Positions 1 to 6,972 of a stretch of DNA of 23,844 bases are shown in pieces (the stretch's first letter is position 1; each line of letters begins with the position of its first letter). Source of the stretch: Bordetella parapertussis. Lineage in GTDB: Bacteria; Pseudomonadota; Gammaproteobacteria; Burkholderiales; Burkholderiaceae_C. Both the position numbers and the translations under genes were made by a program. The notes under the pieces are model-generated. The model saw only the letters and a program-made list of their open reading frames with translations. It was not told where the DNA came from and did not search any database. Location of the stretch: positions 1-23,844 of the forward strand of contig CAMATW010000038.1 in assembly GCA_945861305.1 (NCBI GenBank), in the 5' to 3' direction.

Positions 1-347
1 AGCAGTGAGTCGCCAATGATCATATTGCTGCCAAGACCCATGGCATAACCGTCTGCAGGCGCTTGGGTCAGCATCCAACGATGAAAAACGAAACCACCGG
101 CGCCAGTGCGGTTTTGAACCACCATGTTTTCGCCGGTGTAATCTTGAAACTTTTGCGCAAGCATCCGCGCTACGATGTCCATAGCACCACCTGCTGCAAA
201 ACCCACACTCAACTCGATAGTTCGATTAGGGTAGTCAACAGGCTTAAGGGATTTAAGCTTGGCTTTCACCTCGGGTGTTTGTGCCGAAGCAAGCGAGACA
301 AAAAATACAAACAAGCTTAAGGTAAATTGCTTCTTGAGTCGTCTCAC
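1..347 (-). CDS. Bug-family (tripartite tricarboxylate type) periplasmic solute receptor, partial
   Basis: About 115 N-terminal residues are present; the gene runs off the left edge. I read it from a GTG at 345-347, preceded by an AGGA ribosome binding site near 356-359; no ATG is available further upstream. The product starts with a clear signal peptide (MRRLKKQFTLSLF, then a hydrophobic stretch ending ASA-Q). It continues with Bug-family signatures: VGFAAGGAMDIVARMLAQ, then VVQNRTGAGG, then QAPADGYAMGL. Bug proteins are periplasmic venus-flytrap receptors for carboxylates or other small organic acids, usually feeding a TctAB-type transporter; none is encoded here. The gene diverges from a second Bug gene, with about 210 bases between them. 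The ligand cannot be read from the sequence. Confidence 0.8.
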   Translation of the reverse strand, partial: MRRLKKQFTLSLFVFFVSLASAQTPEVKAKLKSLKPVDYPNRTIELSVGFAAGGAMDIVARMLAQKFQDYTGENMVVQNRTGAGGFVFHRWMLTQAPADGYAMGLGSNMIIGDSL

Positions 348-500
348 TTGATGTTCCTTTATTTGGACGCATTCAGCTAGGAGAGAGTTTGAGGCTAGCC
401 TAAACTGTTTTACACCTTACTCAAATCCATGATACTCCCGATAGCTCTTTACAGATTGGTTTATTTTCAATTTTCTATGGACTATTACGGGTAAGCATTG

Positions 501-513
501 CTTGCCTGGCAAG
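501..513. promoter_or_regulatory. 13-bp inverted repeat between divergent receptor genes
   Basis: CTTGCC-T-GGCAAG is a perfect 6-bp inverted repeat around one base. It sits about 45 bases upstream of the right-hand receptor start, inside the 348-557 gap between two divergent Bug genes. Its position suits an operator, but no regulator gene lies in the window, and it could equally be chance. Confidence 0.2.
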
Positions 514-557
514 GCATTTTGAAGCACTATTGGGTAGTACTCGAGATCATTTATGCC

Positions 558-1523
558 ATGTCAAAACTATTGAAGTTATGTATAGCTGGCTTTGCCCTCC
601 TAAGCAATATTTGCTTTGCCGACAACTACCCCCAATCCAAGATCACTTTGGTTGTGCCATTTGCTGCAGGTAGCGGAACAGATGCCGTGGCCAGGGTGGT
701 TGCTCAAAAAGCTGGACAACTTTTGGGACAGGCCGTGATGGTTGAAAACCGGCCTGGCGCCAGTGCTCAAATTGGTACCCAGTTTGTCGCATCCGCCAAA
801 CCTGATGGCTATACCCTGTTGATGACTACCAACACTTCACATTCTGCAAACCCTTGGTTATTTACCAAGCTAGCCTACGATCCATTGAAAGATTTCACCC
901 CCATCACGCGGGTTGGTGAATTGCTTTTTGTCCTTTGTGTCAATAACGAACTGCCTGTAAAAAATCTGAATGAACTGATCAGTTTTGCCAGAGCACATCC
1001 TCAAAAGCTTTTTTATGGAACGCCCAATAGCACTTCCTTGGTCACTACTGCCAGTCTTTTGCATCATGCAAATATCATCATGACACAAGTCGCTTACAAA
1101 TCCAGCCCGCAAGCCATCACCGATTTGGTTGGAAATCAAATTCAGGTCTATGTAGCAGACACCGGATCAGTTATGTCCATGATTCAAGCTGGGAAAATAC
1201 GCCCACTTGCTTTGACCAGCAGCAGGTTGTATGCGCCACTTTCGACCATACCCTCAATGAGTAGCACTTTGCCTGATTTCAAGTTGGTTTTGTGGAATGG
1301 GATTTTTGGCCCAGCCAAGATGCCACCGGCTGTAGTTGATGCATTGAACAAAGCTTTTCTGTTGGCAATCAACGACAAGGAAGTACAGGGAAAACTTGCC
1401 AAGCATGGGTTGATCGTTTGGCCATCACAAAATCCGCAGGATTTTGCCAGCTATGTGAATGAGCAACTCGTTTACTGGGGCAAGCTTATCAAGCAATATC
1501 AAATTGCCGCAGACATTAATTGA
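558..1523 (+). CDS. Bug-family (tripartite tricarboxylate type) periplasmic solute receptor
   Basis: A 321-residue periplasmic binding protein of the Bug/TctC family, the usual size for the family. I start it at the ATG at 558 rather than the in-frame TTG at 498, because the ATG places a standard signal peptide at the very N-terminus (MSKLLKLCIAGFALLSNICFA, cleaved near residue 21). Family signatures follow: VVPFAAGSGTDAVARVVAQ at about 32-50, ENRPGASAQIGTQFVA at 63-78 and KPDGYTLLMTTN at 81-92. Such receptors bind carboxylates or related acids for tripartite tricarboxylate transport or for sensing. No membrane subunits are nearby, so it is an orphan receptor like many in this bacterial group. 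It diverges from another Bug gene and converges on the amidohydrolase, with a shared terminator between. Ligand unknown. Confidence 0.88.
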   Translation: MSKLLKLCIAGFALLSNICFADNYPQSKITLVVPFAAGSGTDAVARVVAQKAGQLLGQAVMVENRPGASAQIGTQFVASAKPDGYTLLMTTNTSHSANPWLFTKLAYDPLKDFTPITRVGELLFVLCVNNELPVKNLNELISFARAHPQKLFYGTPNSTSLVTTASLLHHANIIMTQVAYKSSPQAITDLVGNQIQVYVADTGSVMSMIQAGKIRPLALTSSRLYAPLSTIPSMSSTLPDFKLVLWNGIFGPAKMPPAVVDALNKAFLLAINDKEVQGKLAKHGLIVWPSQNPQDFASYVNEQLVYWGKLIKQYQIAADIN

Positions 1524-1556
1524 CTTTGCTGTCTCAATACCTTTTGAAATGATGAT

Positions 1557-1587
1557 AAAAAAAGGGCGCTTTAAAGCGCCCTTTTTT
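1557..1587. terminator. Bidirectional intrinsic terminator
   Basis: A perfect 18-base palindrome, GGGCGCTTTAAAGCGCCC (1564-1581), is preceded by seven A and followed by six T. It therefore has a terminator hairpin and U-tract on both strands. It lies between the stop of the Bug receptor (1523) and the stop of the convergent amidohydrolase (1599), and so should end transcription from both sides. Confidence 0.9.
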
Positions 1588-1598
1588 CAACTTCTCAA

Positions 1599-3155
1599 TC
1601 AGGCTTTGATGTCAAATTCCCGACCTTCTTTGGCAATATAGCCATAAGCTGCATTGCTTCTCTCGCCACCTGCGGCAAGATACTCTGCTCGCATTTGGGC
1701 AATCATGTCGCTGTCGAAAGGTTTGGCATCGCCGGCAACTTTCTGCGCATCCATTTTGTAGAGTTTTGCAGAATTTTCACCGAAGATTTTATTTTTAACC
1801 GCACCGCGACCATCGCCAAGCTTGATCTTCCAGCCTTGTTTTTTCATCATGGCTTCAGGGATTTCCAAGCGACGCAAGGCTTCAATTTGCCACTGGGGAG
1901 AACCGTAAAACACAGAATCGGTACCCCATACAACACGATCAGGCCCCATCAAATTGACTAATTGTCCAAGGAAGGCTGCACAGAACTCTGGATCAGTGAC
2001 CGCTGTACTGGCAAATGATGAACCGATTTCTGCATAGACATTTTTAACACCGAATTTTTCAGGGATTCGTGCTAAGTCTGTTGACCATTGGATATAGCCA
2101 TTTTTTTCGAAGGATGCACGCTCAATGTCAGGGCGTTCGGACAACCATGGGCGCAGGGCACCGTGGTAAATCACAAAATTCATTCCAGGCCAGTCTTTGG
2201 CTGCTTTACCCACATCATTGACTGTGGCATTTTCCCAAGTTCCAGCAAAAGCTTTTTCATAGTCAAGTGGCATCAAGCCTTTGTGAATACAAATAGTGTT
2301 GATGCCTGCCTTGATGGCTTTTTCATAGAAGGGATACATCAGTTTTTCATCATCGAGTTGCCAAGCAAACTTCGAGGGTCCAAACGGATCGCCTAAGGTG
2401 TAGGCTTTCCAAGACACTGGCTTGAGTTCACTGATGCAACGGTCAACCTCATCCATCCAGTTGGGGTACTTTGGAGAGATGATGCTGTGTCCCAACATGC
2501 GAACACTGCCGGCCATTTTGTTGACGGTACGACAGACAGTTTGAATAGCGTCATTCGAAATGAAGTTCCAAGAAGGATCATCAAATGGTGCGCCAGACAA
2601 CAGTGCCACTGTTGTATCGCTGTCCAAAAAGATTTCTTTAAGGTAATTGTCCATTTTGTATCTGGACAAATTGGTTGGCACACTGCCGATGTTGGGATTG
2701 ACTTTTTCGCCTTCGGCCCACTTGGTAAGACCTAGCAATCCTTCTTGATTGAAATCATCCCTGACCATATGGGTCTGATCATCAAAAATAAACTGGCCCT
2801 TGTACTTAATCTTTCTGTCGCCTGCGGCGTCTTTGCTGGTTACTTCAGCAGCAGAGACATCAAACAAGTCGCCATACACCATATTCATTGCTGTGAATGA
2901 AGCAGCCATGCCAGACGCTGAAGCCAAAAAGGTTCGGCGACTGGTGTTGTGGCCCTTGGATTCTCTATCAGCAATTTCTTTGATTAAAAATTCAACTTTT
3001 TTCTGGCTGTCTGTTTGCGGTAAGGGGTTGTACTCACCATTTGAAACGACCTGTGTAGGGATGGGTGAGCGAAATGCTGCCTCGTCTGCAGGAAGGCATT
3101 CGTCAAACTCTCGCTCGGTCATGGACACACCAAAGGGGCGTTGCTTCTCTGTCAT
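1599..3155 (-). CDS. Amidohydrolase-family (amidohydrolase 2 type) protein with Tat motif
   Basis: A 518-residue protein of the TIM-barrel amidohydrolase superfamily. Possible metal-site elements are D126-Q-T-H129 on the first strand (Gln where the first His of HxH is usual), H291, H331 in VIYHGA and D413 in VVWGTDS. Residues about 70-95 hold a twin-arginine motif (S-R73-R74-T-F-L) and a short apolar stretch, suggesting Tat export. However, about 70 residues precede it, so it is an unusual signal, or the true start is further in. The ATG at 3155 has a good AAGGAG ribosome binding site five bases upstream, which supports the long form. Substrate is unknown; lactonase, decarboxylase or C-C hydrolase are options for this family. 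It follows a 279-base AT-rich gap after metY and ends at the shared terminator. Confidence 0.8.
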   Translation of the reverse strand: MTEKQRPFGVSMTEREFDECLPADEAAFRSPIPTQVVSNGEYNPLPQTDSQKKVEFLIKEIADRESKGHNTSRRTFLASASGMAASFTAMNMVYGDLFDVSAAEVTSKDAAGDRKIKYKGQFIFDDQTHMVRDDFNQEGLLGLTKWAEGEKVNPNIGSVPTNLSRYKMDNYLKEIFLDSDTTVALLSGAPFDDPSWNFISNDAIQTVCRTVNKMAGSVRMLGHSIISPKYPNWMDEVDRCISELKPVSWKAYTLGDPFGPSKFAWQLDDEKLMYPFYEKAIKAGINTICIHKGLMPLDYEKAFAGTWENATVNDVGKAAKDWPGMNFVIYHGALRPWLSERPDIERASFEKNGYIQWSTDLARIPEKFGVKNVYAEIGSSFASTAVTDPEFCAAFLGQLVNLMGPDRVVWGTDSVFYGSPQWQIEALRRLEIPEAMMKKQGWKIKLGDGRGAVKNKIFGENSAKLYKMDAQKVAGDAKPFDSDMIAQMRAEYLAAGGERSNAAYGYIAKEGREFDIKA

Positions 3156-3434
3156 AAAGTCTCCTTAATTTAGTTGAACTCTCAGGAACCTCTGCCTGTG
3201 AAGTTACCGAAGTAGCTTTTATGACATGAGTAAATTCACTCTATGCCTTTAATAAGCATTGTCAATAAGCGAATTCCAATTAAAGGGTAAACATTTCTTA
3301 GGAGAATAAAATACCATCTTCTAAATAGTTAATTGGCACTCATTAGTCAAATTAAAACTCAAAATTTAATAAAGTTATTTTTTTTGAGCATGATCGAGAG
3401 TTATTGTTTATGGCTTCAAAGAGGGACCTGCGTA

Positions 3435-4715
3435 TTAACTGGCTGCAAGGGCTTGATCGATGTCCCACAAAATATCGTCCAAGGTTTCCAAGCCCACACT
3501 CAAGCGAATCAAGTCGGGTGGCACACCCGCTGCGATTTGCTGCTCTTCGTTAAGCTGCCTGTGGGTGGTGGAAGCTGGGTGAATCACCAAGGTTTTAGCG
3601 TCACCGACATTGGCCAAGTGCGATAAAAATTCGACATTGTTGATAAAGCTTTGACCCGCGGCTGCACCGCCTTTGATACCAAAGCTCAACACCGCACCTG
3701 CCCCCTTTGGCATGTACTTTTGCACCAGCGCATGGTCGGGGTGCTCTGACAAGCCTGGGTAATTGACCCATGCCACCTTGGGATGTTGCTGCAAATGTTG
3801 GGCCACAGCCAGCGCGTTGCTGCAATGGCGGTCCATGCGTAGCGACAAAGTTTCCACCCCTTGCAACAGCAAAAACGCATTGAACGGCGAGAGGGCAGGG
3901 CCGAAGGTGCGCATGCCTTCCATGCGGCATTTCATGGTGAAGCCAAAGTCGCCAAACGTTTCAAAAAAGCGCACACCGTGGTAGCCAGGGGAGGGCTCGG
4001 TCATGGTGGCAAAGCGTCCGTTGTCCCAAGGGAACTTGCCTGACTCGACAATGACGCCACCCATGGTGGTGCCATGACCTCCAATGAACTTGGTGGCCGA
4101 GTGCAAGCTGATGGCAGCGCCCCAAGACAAGGGTTGGCACAGATAAGGGCTGGCAAAGGTGTTGTCAATAAAGAGCGGCACACCGGCTTGGTTGACCAGT
4201 TTGGCGACAGGCTCAATGTCCAGCACATTCAGCGAGGGGTTGCCCATGGTCTCGGCATACACAGCCTTGGTCTGCGGTGTGATGGCACGTGCGAAGTTCT
4301 CGGGGTCTGTGCTGTCGACAAAGGTGGTTTCTATGCCCAGTTTTTTGAAGTTCACACCGAGTTGGGTGTGCGTTCCGCCATAAAGCGTGCTAGCTGCCAC
4401 GATGTGGTCACCAGCTTGGCAGACGTTGAGCAAGGCAATCATTTGCGCAGCCATGCCGCTGCCTGTGGCGACAGCGGCTCTGCCACCTTCGAGTGCTGCA
4501 ATACGTTCTTCCAACACCGCTACCGTGGGATTGGACAAGCGGGAGTAGACGTTGCCAAAGGTTTGCAAGTTAAACAGGCTGGCTGCGTGTTCTGGACTGT
4601 CAAACACATAAGAAGTGGTTTGGTAGATGGGTACAGCACGGCTGCCGGTTGCGGCATCGGGTATTTGCCCTGCATGCAGGCTCAAGGTGTCAAAACCAAA
4701 CTTGCGATCAGCCAT
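3435..4715 (-). CDS. metY: O-acetylhomoserine aminocarboxypropyltransferase (sulfhydrylase)
   Basis: A 426-residue PLP-dependent enzyme of the Cys/Met metabolism family (fold type I). It joins O-acetyl-homoserine with sulfide or methanethiol to give homocysteine or methionine in the cytosol. The N-terminal FDTLSLHAGQIPD, the long insert around residues 225-265 and the length of about 430 fit MetY rather than the shorter MetB/MetC/MetZ (about 380-400). The PLP lysine is K209 in HSATKFIGGHGT, and D184 of FIDNTFASP should pair with the pyridine nitrogen. Other family blocks are YSRLSNPT at 57-64 and LSVGLE near the C-terminus. It starts six bases after a CoA-binding protein gene, so the two are probably co-transcribed. 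MetZ (O-succinylhomoserine) is the main alternative, less likely by length. Confidence 0.9.
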   Translation of the reverse strand: MADRKFGFDTLSLHAGQIPDAATGSRAVPIYQTTSYVFDSPEHAASLFNLQTFGNVYSRLSNPTVAVLEERIAALEGGRAAVATGSGMAAQMIALLNVCQAGDHIVAASTLYGGTHTQLGVNFKKLGIETTFVDSTDPENFARAITPQTKAVYAETMGNPSLNVLDIEPVAKLVNQAGVPLFIDNTFASPYLCQPLSWGAAISLHSATKFIGGHGTTMGGVIVESGKFPWDNGRFATMTEPSPGYHGVRFFETFGDFGFTMKCRMEGMRTFGPALSPFNAFLLLQGVETLSLRMDRHCSNALAVAQHLQQHPKVAWVNYPGLSEHPDHALVQKYMPKGAGAVLSFGIKGGAAAGQSFINNVEFLSHLANVGDAKTLVIHPASTTHRQLNEEQQIAAGVPPDLIRLSVGLETLDDILWDIDQALAAS

Positions 4716-4721
4716 GGTGTG

Positions 4722-5198
4722 TCAATGTGGGGGTAAAGGGCGACGGGCTGAAATCACGCCGGTGTTGACGCCAAACCAACCCAGTCCGCCAAACAAACGA
4801 GCATGTTCAATCTTGACACAGCGGTTCATGATGACCGTCAAACCGGCTTGTGTGGCAATGGCTTGCGCATCTTCGTTGATCACCCCTAACTGCAACCACA
4901 GCACTTTGGCGCCGATGTCGGCAGCCTCTTGGGCAATGCTTGGTGTATCGGCGGGTTTTCGAAACACATCCACAATATCTACGGGATGCGGTATGTCTTT
5001 CAAGCTGGGATAGCAGGTTTCACCCAGTATCTCGGGGTATTTGGGGTTCACGGGGATGATGCGGTAACCGTGTTCTTGCATGTACTTGGCAGCGAAGTAC
5101 GAGGGGCGAAACCAATCAGCTGAGAGGCCGACCACTGCCAAGGTACGGTGATGGTTCAAAACGTGGCGAAGGGTTCGAATGTCGCTCATAAGAGTCAT
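4722..5198 (-). CDS. CoA-binding domain protein (YccU-like)
   Basis: A 158-residue cytosolic protein with a Rossmann-like CoA_binding_2 fold, like E. coli YccU. Motifs: TLAVVGLSADWFRPSY (19-34), the family's glycine/serine turn; IIPVNPKYPEILGETCYPSL; VDIVDVFRKP; and ADIGAKVLWLQLGVINEDA. A conserved cysteine lies in IMNRCVKIEH (C127). The domain is related to the CoA-binding half of succinyl-CoA synthetase and of acyl-CoA deacylation proteins, but stand-alone members have no firmly assigned role. Two in-frame starts are possible (M1 at 5198, M4 at 5189); M4 gives the commoner MSDI beginning. It stands directly upstream of metY with a six-base gap, suggesting one transcript. Confidence 0.85.
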   Translation of the reverse strand: MTLMSDIRTLRHVLNHHRTLAVVGLSADWFRPSYFAAKYMQEHGYRIIPVNPKYPEILGETCYPSLKDIPHPVDIVDVFRKPADTPSIAQEAADIGAKVLWLQLGVINEDAQAIATQAGLTVIMNRCVKIEHARLFGGLGWFGVNTGVISARRPLPPH

Positions 5199-5221
5199 AT
5201 TAGCCCAAAAACAGAATAAAT

Positions 5222-5250
5222 TTGCTTTATTTCCAAATACAAGGCATAGT
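5222..5250 (+). promoter_or_regulatory. Possible sigma70 promoter of the csp operon
   Basis: TTGCTT (5222-5227) and CATAGT (5245-5250) are 17 bases apart and would give the csp mRNA a leader of about 135 bases. Long leaders are typical of cold shock genes. The match to consensus is only partial, so this is a weak proposal. Confidence 0.3.
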
Positions 5251-5351
5251 CAACGGCTTCGATTATCAAGTTTTTGTCGTTGTAGTTCGTTTCTAGTTCT
5301 GCCCCTTACACGGTATTTCTCCCTTCGTCTCATCGCTTTCTTGACCTTCGA

Positions 5352-5377
5352 CCCCGAGGGGGGCTTCCCTTTTTTTT
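5352..5377 (+). promoter_or_regulatory. GC-rich hairpin with T-tract in the csp leader
   Basis: CCCC (5352-5355) can pair with the G-run 5358-5363, or the G-run with CCC at 5367-5369. Either way eight T follow directly (5370-5377), 15 bases before the csp start codon. The layout resembles a weak intrinsic terminator or attenuator inside a leader. Both stems are short, so it may be only a structured leader element. Confidence 0.35.
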
Positions 5378-5392
5378 AAAGAAATGTAAGAC

Positions 5393-5599
5393 ATGGCAAC
5401 AGGTACAGTGAAATGGTTTAACGAGTCCAAAGGTTTTGGTTTCATTACTCCCGAAGACGGCGGCAAAGATTTGTTCGCACACTTTTCAGCAATCCAAAAT
5501 CAGGGTTTCAAGACCTTGGCAGAAGGTCAACGCGTCAGCTTTGACGTGACCACCGGCCCCAAAGGCTTGCAAGCTTCCAACATCAAATCCGCCGATTAA
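5393..5599 (+). CDS. Cold shock protein, CspA family
   Basis: A 68-residue single-domain nucleic-acid chaperone of the cold shock family, at the standard length. It opens with [20 protein letters not shown], which carries RNP1 (KGFGFI); RNP2 appears as [10 protein letters not shown] with Leu-Phe-Ala in place of the more usual Val-Phe-Val. It ends [14 protein letters not shown], as betaproteobacterial Csps often do. Such proteins bind single-stranded RNA or DNA and melt secondary structure, helping translation in the cold or in growth transitions. It has a leader of up to about 190 bases and is followed after 24 bases by infA, so the two are probably transcribed together. Which csp paralogue it is cannot be decided. 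Confidence 0.95.
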   Translation: MATGTVKWFNESKGFGFITPEDGGKDLFAHFSAIQNQGFKTLAEGQRVSFDVTTGPKGLQASNIKSAD

Positions 5600-5623
5600 G
5601 CGCCAGACGCTTTAGGCCGGAAG

Positions 5624-5881
5624 ATGTCCAAAGAAGAAATGCTGGAAATGTCCGGCATGGTGCGCGAGGTGCTCCCCGACTCGCGTTACCGTGTCACTTT
5701 GGACAACGGCCACGAACTCGTGGCCTACACCGCTGGCAAGATGCGTATGCACCACATTCGTATTTTGGCGGGCGACAAGGTCACATTGGAACTCTCTCCC
5801 TATGACATGACCAAGGGTCGCATCACTTTTCGTCATATCGAAGGCAAAGGACCCAGCGGTCCAAGAAAACGTCGGTTTTGA
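5624..5881 (+). CDS. infA: Translation initiation factor IF-1 (elongated second copy)
   Basis: An 85-residue OB-fold initiation factor that binds the A site of the 30S subunit and assists IF-2 and IF-3. Recognisable blocks are [53 protein letters not shown] and the closing [11 protein letters not shown]. coli IF-1 has 72 residues; the extra tail here ([14 protein letters not shown]) is basic. Many Burkholderiales carry a longer second IF-1 outside the ribosomal protein operon, and this gene fits that copy (often named infA2), though I cannot see the other copy. It follows a csp gene and its stop overlaps the TTG start of the methyltransferase (TTGA). That suggests translational coupling. Confidence 0.93.
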   Translation: MSKEEMLEMSGMVREVLPDSRYRVTLDNGHELVAYTAGKMRMHHIRILAGDKVTLELSPYDMTKGRITFRHIEGKGPSGPRKRRF

Positions 5882-6561
5882 CTCCCAGCCCAACCGATAC
5901 AAGCGGTTTGGGCTACTTTGTCAAGCGAGAAACTGTCGCTATCGCAGGTGGCGCAGATTTGAATATTCGCTCCCTGCTAGACAAACAACAATGGCATGAC
6001 CCTTTTGGTGAAGCCTTGGCATTGGGTGTGTCCTCCGCCACCTGGCCTTTGTTTGGTTTGGTGTGGCCCTCGGCACAAAAAATGGCCGATCTCATGCAAA
6101 CATGGCCTTTGTATAATTTACGAGTTTTAGAAATTGGTTGTGGCTTAGCTTTGGCCAGTTTGGTCATCCATCGTCGTTTAGGCAATATCACGGCCTCCGA
6201 CTGTCACCCCTACACCCAGCGTTTTTTAACTGCCAATTTGCTTTTAAATGCTTTGCCTGTGATGGCTTACCAAAGCGGTCATTGGGCACGCGAGAACCCG
6301 GCTTTGGGTGAATTCGATCTCATCATCGGCAGCGATGTGCTCTATGAACGAGATCACCCTGCGCAACTCGCTGACTTTATTCAGCGACATGCGGCGGACC
6401 ATGCACAGGTGCTGATCATTGACCCCAACAGAGGGCAGCGCAGTGCCTTCAATAAGCGGATGGCTGTTCACGGTTTTGGCTTGAGTCGAAGCGACATCGT
6501 GTTGCCATTGCATGACCTGACGCCTTACCGAGGAAGTTTGCTGAATTACCAGCGGGATTAA
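5878..6561 (+). CDS. SAM-dependent methyltransferase (methyltransferase 16-like)
   Basis: A 227-residue class I methyltransferase. The SAM-binding motif I is [12 protein letters not shown] (84-95), the acidic residue after strand 2 is D108 in ITASDCHP, and motif IV is [12 protein letters not shown] (146-157). The N-terminal ISSATWPL-like block (here [16 protein letters not shown]) and the DVLYE motif resemble the METTL/protein lysine methyltransferase 16 group, so a protein substrate is plausible but unproven. Its start is a TTG at 5878 overlapping the infA stop; no ATG fits the conserved N-terminus, so non-ATG initiation by coupling is likely. Being tied to infA and csp suggests, only as inference, a target in the translation machinery. 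It converges on a small secreted-protein gene seven bases beyond. Confidence 0.82.
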   Translation: MTPSPTDTSGLGYFVKRETVAIAGGADLNIRSLLDKQQWHDPFGEALALGVSSATWPLFGLVWPSAQKMADLMQTWPLYNLRVLEIGCGLALASLVIHRRLGNITASDCHPYTQRFLTANLLLNALPVMAYQSGHWARENPALGEFDLIIGSDVLYERDHPAQLADFIQRHAADHAQVLIIDPNRGQRSAFNKRMAVHGFGLSRSDIVLPLHDLTPYRGSLLNYQRD

Positions 6562-6568
6562 TTGCGAA

Positions 6569-6955
6569 TCACGGCTTATTTAAGCTCGGCGGCGGCATGC
6601 AAATCGCGTTATTTCCTTTGACAGGAACTGCTTGGCCAAAGATGAAATCTGTTTTCAAAATGTTGAATACGGCACACGTTGCTCGTCCCTTCGGGGTATT
6701 GAACACCATATTGCATTGAGGTCGACCCTCGGAGCCTTTGCCCCATTGGGCTTTGACGAAGCTGACCTTGTCAATGGGTACGCCAAATTCTTTGGCAACG
6801 CCAGCCAAGTCGTTGCGGCTGTAGCCGCGAATCCGTTTGCAGTTGTCTTGGGATACATAGAGGAGCTGCGGGTGCGGATTGGCTGCCCAAGTGAAATTTT
6901 GCGTTGCCAGCAACACCCATAGACCAAGCAACAAACGCGAAAAACCTGAATGCAT
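6569..6955 (-). CDS. Small secreted protein of unknown function
   Basis: A 128-residue protein that I do not recognise. It has a good signal peptide (MHSGFSRLLLGLWVLLATQ, cleavage likely after FTWA at residue 24). The mature part of about 104 residues has four cysteines (39, 81, 94, 119), so two disulfides in the periplasm are possible. The motif DNCKRIRGYSRNDLAGVA near the mature N-terminus looks like the conserved part. There are no membrane segments after the signal. It sits alone on the minus strand between two plus-strand genes: its start is 17 bases from the divergent tadA fusion and its end is seven bases from the convergent methyltransferase. Confidence 0.7.
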   Translation of the reverse strand: MHSGFSRLLLGLWVLLATQNFTWAANPHPQLLYVSQDNCKRIRGYSRNDLAGVAKEFGVPIDKVSFVKAQWGKGSEGRPQCNMVFNTPKGRATCAVFNILKTDFIFGQAVPVKGNNAICMPPPSLNKP

Positions 6956-6972
6956 GGGTTACATTGTCACGC

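Noticed and set aside
4074..4736. A 220-codon plus-strand open frame
   Set aside because: It lies opposite metY, has no family motif and its existence follows from the codon bias of metY.
5179..5379. A 66-codon plus-strand open frame before csp
   Set aside because: It covers the probable csp promoter and leader; no motif and no ribosome binding site.
5598..5612. AAGCG-CGCTT hairpin between csp and infA
   Set aside because: Only five base pairs and just three T after it; too weak to call a terminator, and it may be chance.
6904..6972. N-terminal extension of the TadA fusion
   Set aside because: It overlaps the divergent secreted-protein gene, and TadA proteins normally start at MNDEHFM-like sequences.
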